DNA of 64,000 bases from Sphingopyxis sp. LK2115 (lineage in GTDB: Bacteria > Pseudomonadota > Alphaproteobacteria > Sphingomonadales > Sphingomonadaceae), in contig NZ_JABWGQ010000016.1 of assembly GCF_014595975.1 (NCBI RefSeq), forward strand, positions 1-64,000. The letters are read 5' to 3'. Under the pieces are notes generated by a model that did no database searches, was not told the origin of the DNA, and worked only from the letters and a program-made list of their open reading frames with translations. Below are positions 1 through 7,701 of this stretch, one piece after another. The position numbers were made by a program, and so were the translations under genes. How positions within the stretch are numbered: position 1 is the first letter of the stretch; each line of letters begins with the position of its first letter.

Positions 1-124
1 AATACACCATCGCCTACACCGGAAATTACACCACGAGCGCGGACGCTAACGTCGATTGTCCGCTCCAGCACCTCCGACCCGGGTCACACTCAGCAGGCGG
101 AAGCCTAACAATCCGAGGACGAGC

Positions 125-154
125 AAGGGTCGGCCCCTGTTGGCCGACCCTTTT
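125..154 (+). terminator. Rho-independent terminator of an upstream gene
   Basis: An 11-bp perfect stem (AAGGGTCGGCC / GGCCGACCCTT) closes over a 6-base loop and runs into TTTT. It probably ends a gene whose body lies left of the window. One reading frame that is open from base 1 stops with TAA at 106-108, 16 bases before the stem, but its 35 residues are low-complexity and I cannot identify a protein. The stretch from 155 to about 335 holds no gene I can support and would contain the promoter of the defence operon. Confidence 0.75.
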
Positions 155-347
155 CCTGGACCTTCACGTCGCACTGGTCTCCCTCTTGCTCCTTCGGCTC
201 ATCTTTGGATCGGAAAGACGACGTTCAGCTTGCGAGACGGATTTCTGGGTTACGACTTTACCCCTTGCCAACCTCAGAGTGCCCGAGAATGGACTAGTTT
301 GCCCTGCGTTCTCCTGTTATGGTCAGAAAAACAGTGAGGGCTGGATG

Positions 348-545
348 ATGGCGGATACGCCTGACCAGGCCATGACCGTAAGGGACGTGGCAGGTTACCT
401 GAACGTCGACGAGAAGACCGTTTACAGGCTCGCCAAGCGCGGGGATCTGCCGGGCTTTAAGGTCGCCGGTGCATGGCGGTTTAAGCGGTCGGACCTCGAT
501 AGCTGGATCGATCAGCAGAAAAAAGCAGCGCAGAACAAGGCGTGA
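348..545 (+). CDS. Excisionase-like helix-turn-helix DNA-binding protein
   Basis: This is a 65-residue MerR/excisionase-type winged HTH protein. The motif TVRDVAGYLNVDEKTVYRLA (residues 10-29) is the helix-turn-helix, and the wing follows as FKVAGAWRFKRSDLDSWI. I chose ATG 348 because GAGGG (336-340) lies 7 bases upstream; ATG 345 in the same frame is possible. The gene ends 10 bases before the GTG of hsdM and its last codons overlap the ribosome binding site of hsdM, so the two are translated together. In this position it is more likely an autoregulator of the restriction-modification operon (a role like that of a C protein) than a phage excisionase, but that is inference. Confidence 0.85.
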   Translation: MADTPDQAMTVRDVAGYLNVDEKTVYRLAKRGDLPGFKVAGAWRFKRSDLDSWIDQQKKAAQNKA

Positions 546-555
546 GGGGCGGCAC

Positions 556-2688
556 GTGAGCGATTTGAATATCAGCAACTTCATCTGGAATATTGCCGAC
601 GATGTCCTTCGAGACGTTTACGTCCGGGGGAAGTACCGAGATGTCATTCTGCCCATGACCGTTATTCGTCGTCTCGATGCTGTGCTGGAGCCGACGAAGG
701 AAGCGGTGCTCTCCATGAAGACCCAGCTCGATAAGGCGGGGGTCGCGAACCAGCATGCCGCTCTGTGCCAAGCATCGGGAGAGGCATTTTACAACACATC
801 TCAGTTCCGCCTGCGCGATTTGACCTCCAGAGCGCGACGACAGCAGCTGAAGGCCGATTTCGAGGCGTACCTCGACGGATTCTCGCCGAACGTTCAGGAA
901 GTGCTGGATAAGTTCAAGTTCCGCAATCAGATTCCCACGCTCGTCGAAGCAGATGTCCTCGGTTTCCTGCTCGAAAAATTTCTGGACCCCTCAGTTAACC
1001 TGAGCCCAAAGCCGGTCCTCCACCAGGACGGGAGCGTCCGGCTTCCCGGCCTCGACAACCATTCTATGGGCACGATCTTCGAGGAGCTCATCCGCCGCTT
1101 CAACGAAGAGAACAATGAGGAGGCAGGCGAGCACTTCACGCCGCGCGACGTGGTAGAGCTCATGGCCTACCTCATCTTCATGCCGATCGCCGACCACATC
1201 CAGTCGGGCACATACCTCGTGTACGACGGCGCTTGCGGCACGGGCGGCATGCTCACTGTCGCCGAAGAGACACTGATCAAGCTGGCAACCGACCACGGGA
1301 AGGAAGTTTCGGTTCACCTCTACGGACAAGAAGTCAACCCGGAAACATTCGCCATCAGCAAGGCCGACCTGATCCTGAAGGGAGAAGGCGTTGAGGCCGA
1401 AAACATGAAGTTCGGATCTACGTTGTCAGCGGATGCGTTCCCGTCCCGCGAGTTCGACTTCATGCTTTCCAATCCCCCCTACGGCAAGTCTTGGAAGACC
1501 GACTTGGAGCGCATGGGGGGGAAAAAAGAACTGCGTGACCCTCGCTTCGTGATCGAGCACGGAGGCGATCCTGAGTTCAGCCTGATCACCCGATCCAGCG
1601 ATGGCCAGATGGTGTTCCTGGCCAACATGCTCAGCAAGATGAAGAAGGCGTCTCCCCTTGGGAGCCGGATCGCCGAGGTCCATAACGGGTCCTCGCTTTT
1701 CACGGGAGATGCGGGTTCCGGTGAAAGCAACGTCCGCCGCTGGATCATCGAAAACGACTGGCTCGAGGCCATCATCGCCCTGCCGCTGAACATCTTTTAC
1801 AACACTGGCATCGCAACCTACATCTGGGTCTTGAGCAATCGCAAGGCCGAGAACCGCAAGGGCAAGGTACAGCTCATTGACGCCACCGCTTGGTTCAAGC
1901 CGCTCCGCAAAAATCTCGGGAAAAAGAACTGCGAACTCGGCGTTGACGATATCAAACGCATCTGTGACGCGTTCCTCCTACAGAAGGAAGACGAGACGTC
2001 CAAGGTCTTCCCAAACGAGGCGTTCGGCTATTGGAAGATCACAGTCGAGCGTCCCTTGCGCTTGAAGGCGGAGCTGACGGAAGGAGCCTTACGGCGATTC
2101 CGCAAGACGTGCTCCGAAGCGGGAGAAAGCGATCTCGTCCGCGCCATCGAGGCGGTGGCGGAAGCCCGTGGTCCGGGCCCGCATTTGGACTTCAATGCCT
2201 TCGTTGCCGAGGTGGAGGATGTCGCCAGCTCGCTTGGCCTCCGTATGACGGCCAAGCGGCAGAAGCTGCTCATGTCGGCGCTCGGCCAGAAAGATGCCGC
2301 AGCGGAACCGGTGATCCGCAAGACCTCGAAGCCGAAGGCGGGGTCGGATGCGACGCGGGAAGCGCTGTATGGCAGCTATCACACGACGGTTGGCGGCAAA
2401 GCGTCGGTCGTGGAGTATGAGCCTGACACCGAGCTCAGGGATACCGAACAGGTACCGTTCCTCGAAGACGGCGGCATCGAAGCCTTCTTCCGGCGCGAGG
2501 TATTGCCGCATGCCCCCGACGCTTGGATCGACGCCTCGAAAACGGTGATTGGTTACGAAATTTCGTTCACGCGGCATTTCTACAAGCCGCAGCCGCTGCG
2601 CACACTCGATGAAATCGAGGCCGATATCCGAGCGCTGGAGAAAGAGACGGAGGGCTTGCTCGAAGACGTCCTCATGGGAGGGCACTAA
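556..2688 (+). CDS. hsdM: Type I restriction-modification methyltransferase subunit HsdM
   Basis: This N6-adenine methyltransferase subunit works in the HsdM2S methylase and HsdR2M2S nuclease. It has 710 residues from a GTG start at 556, preceded by GAGGGG at 544-549. The HsdM N-terminal helical domain comes first. [10 protein letters not shown] (about 194-203) opens the catalytic domain. The AdoMet-binding motif I is DGACGTGG (224-231), and the catalytic NPPY motif is at 306-309, with both motifs intact. The C-terminal 200 residues are longer than in minimal HsdM and probably contact HsdS. The gene is followed by DUF262 after two bases. An upstream in-frame ATG (469) lies inside the preceding HTH gene and was rejected because the HsdM homology starts at the GTG. 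Confidence 0.97.
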   Translation: MSDLNISNFIWNIADDVLRDVYVRGKYRDVILPMTVIRRLDAVLEPTKEAVLSMKTQLDKAGVANQHAALCQASGEAFYNTSQFRLRDLTSRARRQQLKADFEAYLDGFSPNVQEVLDKFKFRNQIPTLVEADVLGFLLEKFLDPSVNLSPKPVLHQDGSVRLPGLDNHSMGTIFEELIRRFNEENNEEAGEHFTPRDVVELMAYLIFMPIADHIQSGTYLVYDGACGTGGMLTVAEETLIKLATDHGKEVSVHLYGQEVNPETFAISKADLILKGEGVEAENMKFGSTLSADAFPSREFDFMLSNPPYGKSWKTDLERMGGKKELRDPRFVIEHGGDPEFSLITRSSDGQMVFLANMLSKMKKASPLGSRIAEVHNGSSLFTGDAGSGESNVRRWIIENDWLEAIIALPLNIFYNTGIATYIWVLSNRKAENRKGKVQLIDATAWFKPLRKNLGKKNCELGVDDIKRICDAFLLQKEDETSKVFPNEAFGYWKITVERPLRLKAELTEGALRRFRKTCSEAGESDLVRAIEAVAEARGPGPHLDFNAFVAEVEDVASSLGLRMTAKRQKLLMSALGQKDAAAEPVIRKTSKPKAGSDATREALYGSYHTTVGGKASVVEYEPDTELRDTEQVPFLEDGGIEAFFRREVLPHAPDAWIDASKTVIGYEISFTRHFYKPQPLRTLDEIEADIRALEKETEGLLEDVLMGGH

Positions 2689-2690
2689 GA

Positions 2691-4487
2691 ATGGCCACCC
2701 AGCGCTACTCCGTCACTCCCCATCCGATCGAAACGCTTCTGACTTGGGTGAAGTCCGGTGAGATTGCGATCCCCGAGATCCAGCGTCCGTTCGTGTGGGA
2801 TGCGACGAAGGTCCGGAACCTGCTTGACTCCCTCTATCAGGGCTATCCGGTCGGATACCTCATCGCCTGGCGAAATCCATCCGTCCGGCTGAAGGACGGT
2901 ACGACATCGTCCGGCAAGCGCATCCTGATCGACGGGCAGCAGCGCGTGACGGCGCTGATGGCGGCGCTGCTCGGACAAGAGGTGCTGACCAAGGACTACG
3001 AGACCGTCCGGATCAGGATTGCGTTCCATCCAGTCGAGGAGCGGTTCGAGGTTTCGAACCCCGCGATCCGCAAGGACGCGGCCTGGATTCCCGATCTCGC
3101 TGCGGTCTTCTCTCCTGATGCCAGCCTCACCGAGCTGACAGACGAGTATTCCGAACGTAACCCCGATGCCGACCGCAAGCAGGTTTCGCGCATCCTGGAA
3201 CGCGTCCGGAAGATCATCAACAACCACGTCGGCATCATCGAGCTGGCCGAAGACCTCGACATCGAAACCGTGACCGAGATCTTCATCCGGGTGAACTCGG
3301 CCGGTGCGTCGCTTAGCCAAGCGGATTTCGCGATGTCGAAGATCGCGGCCAACGACACCTACGGCGGCAACATGCTGCGCAAGGCCATCGACTATTTCTG
3401 CCATCTGGCCGTCGCGCCCGAGTTCCTCTCGCGCATCGAGAAGGGCGACAAGGCATTCGCCTCGTCCGAATTCCTCCCGAAAATGCGGTGGCTGAAGGAC
3501 GTCAACGACGACCTCTACGACCCTTCCTACACCGACATGCTGCGCGTGGCATTCACGTCCGAGTTCCGGCGCGGCAAGCTGCAGGATCTCGTGGCCTTGC
3601 TATCAGGGCGGAACTTCGAGACCAAGCAGTATGAGGAAGCTGTCGCCGAGGAGGCGTTCGCCCGCCTGAAGACCGGCGTTCTCAACTTCATCAACAAGAC
3701 GCACTTCGATCGTTTGACGATGATTCTGCGCTCGGCCGGGTTCATCACTTCGAACCTCATCCGCAGCCAGAATGCCATCAACTTCGCCTACATCCTCTAC
3801 CTGCGCGGCCGTGCGGAAGGCATGCCGGCTGCCGACATCGAGCGGCTGGTAAGACGCTGGTATGTCATGTCGCTGCTAAGGGGACGCTACTCCGGCAGCC
3901 CGGAGACGGCGTTCGATTTCGATATCCGACAGATTGAAGCGCGCGGCCTTACGTCCTATTGCGAGGCGGTTATCGATGCGGAGCTCCCTGAGAGCTTCTG
4001 GTCCACGCTGCTCCCGCAGGAGATGGATACCTCCTCGGCATCGAGCCCCTACTTCCTCGTCTACCAGGCGGCACAGGTGAAGCTAGGGGACCTCGGCTTC
4101 CTGTCGCGGGATATCACCGTGCGCGACCTGTTGCTGAATCGCAGCGACGTGCATCACGTCTACCCGCGCAACCACCTGAAGAACCAGGGGCTGACGCGGG
4201 GGCGCTACAACCAGATCGCCAACTTTGTCCTGGCCCAGAGCGAGATCAACATCGCCATCGGCGACAAAGCGCCCGAGGTCTACTTCGCCGAGCTGGCCGA
4301 GCAGTGCAACGGCGGGCCAAGGAAGTACGGCGGCATCACGGACATGGCCGAGATGCGGGCCAATCTCCGCATGAGCTGCCTGCCCGAAGCGCTGCTCGAT
4401 GGGGAAATTCCCGATTTTGGAGACTTCCTCGAAGCGCGCCGAAAGCTGATGGCAGCGAAGATCAAGACGTACTTCGAAGGGCTTTGA
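2691..4487 (+). CDS. DUF262 / HNH-type (GmrSD-like) protein
   Basis: This 598-residue protein has an N-terminal DUF262 (ParB-like fold) domain. It shows [29 protein letters not shown] (abbreviated: [10 protein letters not shown] at 27-36) and the signature [12 protein letters not shown] with DGQQR at 81-85. The C-terminal third has [11 protein letters not shown] near residues 486-496, followed by a region rich in conserved Asn and Ala. That resembles the HNH-like DUF1524 half of GmrSD enzymes, which are NTP-dependent nucleases that act on modified DNA. It sits between hsdM and hsdS, two bases after hsdM, so it is an integral part of this system. An added nuclease or sensor role is inferred from the family; its activity here is unknown. 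Confidence 0.9.
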   Translation: MATQRYSVTPHPIETLLTWVKSGEIAIPEIQRPFVWDATKVRNLLDSLYQGYPVGYLIAWRNPSVRLKDGTTSSGKRILIDGQQRVTALMAALLGQEVLTKDYETVRIRIAFHPVEERFEVSNPAIRKDAAWIPDLAAVFSPDASLTELTDEYSERNPDADRKQVSRILERVRKIINNHVGIIELAEDLDIETVTEIFIRVNSAGASLSQADFAMSKIAANDTYGGNMLRKAIDYFCHLAVAPEFLSRIEKGDKAFASSEFLPKMRWLKDVNDDLYDPSYTDMLRVAFTSEFRRGKLQDLVALLSGRNFETKQYEEAVAEEAFARLKTGVLNFINKTHFDRLTMILRSAGFITSNLIRSQNAINFAYILYLRGRAEGMPAADIERLVRRWYVMSLLRGRYSGSPETAFDFDIRQIEARGLTSYCEAVIDAELPESFWSTLLPQEMDTSSASSPYFLVYQAAQVKLGDLGFLSRDITVRDLLLNRSDVHHVYPRNHLKNQGLTRGRYNQIANFVLAQSEINIAIGDKAPEVYFAELAEQCNGGPRKYGGITDMAEMRANLRMSCLPEALLDGEIPDFGDFLEARRKLMAAKIKTYFEGL

Positions 4488-4528
4488 GATGCGGCGGTGG
4501 GCAAGCGACAGGCAGGGGGAGAACGGAA

Positions 4529-5575
4529 ATGGCTGAGCGGGACGATCTTCTCGCGTCCATCGCGGCGACGACGGCCGACTATCGTGAGGCTGATGGGGAA
4601 GCCCCGACGCCAGAGCGTATCGAGCGTTGGGTCGGTCAGTTCGACGCCGCAGTTCAGCTGCCAATTCTGCGGGAGATGGACCACGTCCTGAAGCAGACCT
4701 ACTTCTCCCGCGCGAGAACTGCGAAATTTCTAGCCGGACTGTTTCAGACCAAAGAGCTGGTTGGCGAAGATCCGTGCGCGTTCTGGAGGAGCGTCAAGTT
4801 TCTCGACATCCAAGGCGGCGGGGCAAGCCAGAAGGAGATGCTCGCTCTGTTCAGCAAGTTGCTCAAGGCGAATTGCGGTTTCGAAGTCTCCGAGTGCGGT
4901 AAGGACGCGGAGGTCTTTGTTTACATTGATGACGCGACATTCACAGGAAACCGCGTTAAGCAAGACATCGAGAAATGGATCGCCGGAGACGCGCCCGCGA
5001 AAGCCACAGTGCACATAGTAATGATCGCAATGCACACTGGTGCCAGATATTATGCGGAACAGCACAACAAGGGAAACATACTGAAGGCGGCGAAGGACGC
5101 CGGGAAGGATATCACCTTTCATTGGTGGTGCGAGCTAGATCTCGAAAATCAGAGAGCTCACACTGATTCGTCAGACGTGTTGCGGCCTGTTCGTATCCCA
5201 GATGACGCGGCAGTCGCGGAATACGTGGGAGCGATGACCCACAAGCCACACCTGCGAACGCCGGGACAGGTCGGTGGAAAGGGAATTTTTTCAAGTGATG
5301 AAGCGCGCCAGCTTTTGGAAGATGAATTTCTGAAGGCCGGTGTGCGCATTCGGCAGATGTGCCCGAACCTGAATAAGTATCAGCGCCCATTGGGAAACAT
5401 GCTCCTCGAAACGCTCGGTTTCGGCTCGCTGATCGTAACCTTCAGAAATTGCCCCAACAATGCGCCGCTGGCGCTGTGGGCGGGGGATCCTTGGTATCCG
5501 CTGTTCCCCCGCACGACGAACAGCGACACGTCGCTGCGCAGGTTCATGGCGATGCTGGCACAGGAAGACTTCTGA
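4529..5575 (+). CDS. Phosphoribosyltransferase-like protein of conflict systems (PRTase-CE type)
   Basis: This 348-residue protein starts at ATG 4529. The key segment is VFVYIDDATFTGNRVKQDI at about residues 129-147. It consists of a beta strand, two acidic residues (about 135-136) and a TGNR loop, matching the PRPP-binding loop of phosphoribosyltransferases (hydrophobic-DD-x-x-x-TG). The rest lacks features of any metabolic PRTase such as pyrE, apt or hpt. PRTase-CE domains are known from comparative genomics of nucleotide-centred immune systems. Its TGA overlaps the ATG of the NADAR-hsdS gene by one base (TGATG), so the two are translationally coupled. It may make or use a ribosylated nucleotide handled by the NADAR domain; this is inference. 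I am fairly sure of the fold and unsure of the reaction. Confidence 0.75.
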   Translation: MAERDDLLASIAATTADYREADGEAPTPERIERWVGQFDAAVQLPILREMDHVLKQTYFSRARTAKFLAGLFQTKELVGEDPCAFWRSVKFLDIQGGGASQKEMLALFSKLLKANCGFEVSECGKDAEVFVYIDDATFTGNRVKQDIEKWIAGDAPAKATVHIVMIAMHTGARYYAEQHNKGNILKAAKDAGKDITFHWWCELDLENQRAHTDSSDVLRPVRIPDDAAVAEYVGAMTHKPHLRTPGQVGGKGIFSSDEARQLLEDEFLKAGVRIRQMCPNLNKYQRPLGNMLLETLGFGSLIVTFRNCPNNAPLALWAGDPWYPLFPRTTNSDTSLRRFMAMLAQEDF

Positions 5576-7701
5576 TGGCCCAGCCCAGCCAGGTTCGCAC
5601 ATACCATCCAGCGGAGAGCGCCGTCTTCCTTAAGACGAACGAGCGCTTTGGCGGGCTGTCGAACATGGCGCCGGGCTTCCCGATTGTCCTGAACGGCGTG
5701 CGGATCCGCACGTCGGAGGCACTCTACCAGGCCTGCCGTTTCCCGCGCCGGCCGGACGTCCAGCGCCAGATCATCGACGATCCGAGCCCCATGACCGCAA
5801 AGATGCGGAGCAAGCCGTTCCGCTCCGACACCCGGCCGGACTGGGATGCGGTGCGGGTGAAGATCATGCGCTGGTGCCTGCGCGTGAAGCTGGCGCAGAA
5901 CTGGCAGACCTTCGGCAAGCTGCTGCTGTCCACGGCGGACATGCCGATTGTCGAGAAGAAGGTCCGCCGCAAGGACTTCTGGGGAGCCACGGAGCAGCCG
6001 GACGGCACACTCGTCGGCATGAACGTGCTGGGTCGCCTGCTGATGGAGCTGCGCGAGCAGTTGAAGGGCGACGAGGCGGAGAGCCTGCGGTTCATCGAGC
6101 CGCTGGCCATTCCCGACTTCCTGCTGTTTGGAGAGCCCATCGAGGCCGTGCAGGCCCCGAACAATGCGCAGATTCCGGGTTGGGCCGCGCGGCAGTCGCC
6201 TGCACCCGTCGCCGCTCCGCCGCCCAGCGATCCCCAGCCATCCCTGTTTGAGCAACCAATGAATTCCGAGACCAAGCCCGCACCCGCCCATTCAGCCGCC
6301 GACAGCAATAGGCGCCGCGGCGCTTTAGGGCGTTTTCCGCAGTACCGAGACAGCGGTCTGCCCTGGCTTGGTGAGATCCCGGAGCATTGGGATGTGCGTC
6401 GCAACGGTCGTCTTTTCGCTGAGCGCGTCGAGACCGGCTTTGAGGACTTGCCGATCCTGGAGGTATCGTTGCGGACGGGCGTGCGCGTGCGCGATATGGA
6501 GAATGGCGCGCGGAAACAGCAAATGGCGGACCGCAGCAAGTACAAGCGCGCAGCCAAGGGCGACGTTGCCTACAACATGATGCGGATGTGGCAGGGCGCG
6601 GTGGGTGTTGCGCCTGTGGATGGCCTGATCAGCCCTGCCTATGTCGTGGCGCGCCCGTTCCCAGAAGTTGATCCGCGCTACTACACCTATCTCTTCCGCA
6701 CCACCGCCTACATGCGTGAGGTGAACAAGTTCTCGCGCGGCATCGTCTCGGACCGCAACCGGCTCTATTGGGACGAGTTCAAGCAGATGCCGTCTGCGTT
6801 TCCTCCGACTGAGGAGCAGACAAGAATTGCCGATTTCCTCGACGCACATGGGCGCCTCGCCGCGCGCCTGATCCGCAACAAGCGGCGGCTGATCGGGCTA
6901 TTGAACGAGCAAAAGCAGGCGATCATCAACCGGGCCGTCACGCGCGGCCTGAACCCTGACGCCCCGATGAAGCCCACTGGCATCGACTGGATGCCCGAGG
7001 TTCCAGCCCATTGGGAGGTCAAGCGGCTGAAAACACTGGTCCGCAACGTCACGGAACAAACGAACTCGTTGCGCGAGGGGGAAACCTACATCGCATTGGA
7101 ACATGTGAAGAGCTGGACAGGTGAGATTACCCCACCAGGCGATGATATTGCTTTCGATAGCCAAGTGAAGCGTTTCGCCGCGAATGATGTACTATTCGGC
7201 AAGCTCCGTCCTTACCTTGCCAAGGTGACCCGCCCCGAACAGCCTGGCGTTTGTGTTGGCGAGTTTCTGGTGTTGAGGCCCACGGAGGAAGCACCCATGG
7301 CTGAGTTCCTTGAGGTAAAGCTTCGCTCCAAGACCATTATCGATATCGTGAATAGCTCCACCTTTGGGGCCAAGATGCCGCGAGCTGAGTGGGGCTTTAT
7401 CGGCAATCTCCGCTTCGCATTTCCACCCAACGATAAAGAACAGGCGGAAATTCTGGCTTCGATTTCGGCGGAGACCAGCACGCTCAGCAATGCAATCAGT
7501 CGAACCGAAAACGAGATCACACTGATCAGCGAATATCGCGAGCGCCTGATTGCCGATGTTGTCACCGGCAAGCTGGACGTGCGCCACATTGAGATCGCCG
7601 CGCCGGTGGATGAGCCGATTGCCGACGAGGATGACGCACTGGACGACGTGTTGGAAGACGGCGATGCCGAAGCGATGGAGGGGGCCGATGCCGACGACTG
7701 A
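5575..7701 (+). CDS. hsdS: NADAR domain fused to type I specificity subunit HsdS
   Basis: This 708-residue fusion runs from ATG 5575, which overlaps the preceding stop. Residues 1 to about 165 form a NADAR domain: FLKTNERFGGLSNM, the conserved glutamate segment RTSEALYQA, and the C-terminal DFWGA...GMNVLGRLLMELR. NADAR enzymes cleave N-glycosidic bonds, and some remove ADP-ribose from guanine bases. A Pro/Ala-rich linker (about 190-240) leads to a complete two-TRD HsdS. Each repeat begins with a PEHWDVRR / PAHWEVKR segment, and each TRD ends in a long helix (IADFLD..., EILASIS...). The whole ends with an acidic tail. HsdS alone is usually 400-480 residues, as is the C-terminal part here, so the specificity subunit is intact. 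The fusion places a de-ribosylating or sensing domain on the DNA-recognition subunit. Confidence 0.92.
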   Translation: MAQPSQVRTYHPAESAVFLKTNERFGGLSNMAPGFPIVLNGVRIRTSEALYQACRFPRRPDVQRQIIDDPSPMTAKMRSKPFRSDTRPDWDAVRVKIMRWCLRVKLAQNWQTFGKLLLSTADMPIVEKKVRRKDFWGATEQPDGTLVGMNVLGRLLMELREQLKGDEAESLRFIEPLAIPDFLLFGEPIEAVQAPNNAQIPGWAARQSPAPVAAPPPSDPQPSLFEQPMNSETKPAPAHSAADSNRRRGALGRFPQYRDSGLPWLGEIPEHWDVRRNGRLFAERVETGFEDLPILEVSLRTGVRVRDMENGARKQQMADRSKYKRAAKGDVAYNMMRMWQGAVGVAPVDGLISPAYVVARPFPEVDPRYYTYLFRTTAYMREVNKFSRGIVSDRNRLYWDEFKQMPSAFPPTEEQTRIADFLDAHGRLAARLIRNKRRLIGLLNEQKQAIINRAVTRGLNPDAPMKPTGIDWMPEVPAHWEVKRLKTLVRNVTEQTNSLREGETYIALEHVKSWTGEITPPGDDIAFDSQVKRFAANDVLFGKLRPYLAKVTRPEQPGVCVGEFLVLRPTEEAPMAEFLEVKLRSKTIIDIVNSSTFGAKMPRAEWGFIGNLRFAFPPNDKEQAEILASISAETSTLSNAISRTENEITLISEYRERLIADVVTGKLDVRHIEIAAPVDEPIADEDDALDDVLEDGDAEAMEGADADD

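Noticed and set aside
1..545. Open frame running from the left edge into the HTH gene
   Set aside because: Only the part from 348 matches a protein family; the rest contains a terminator hairpin.
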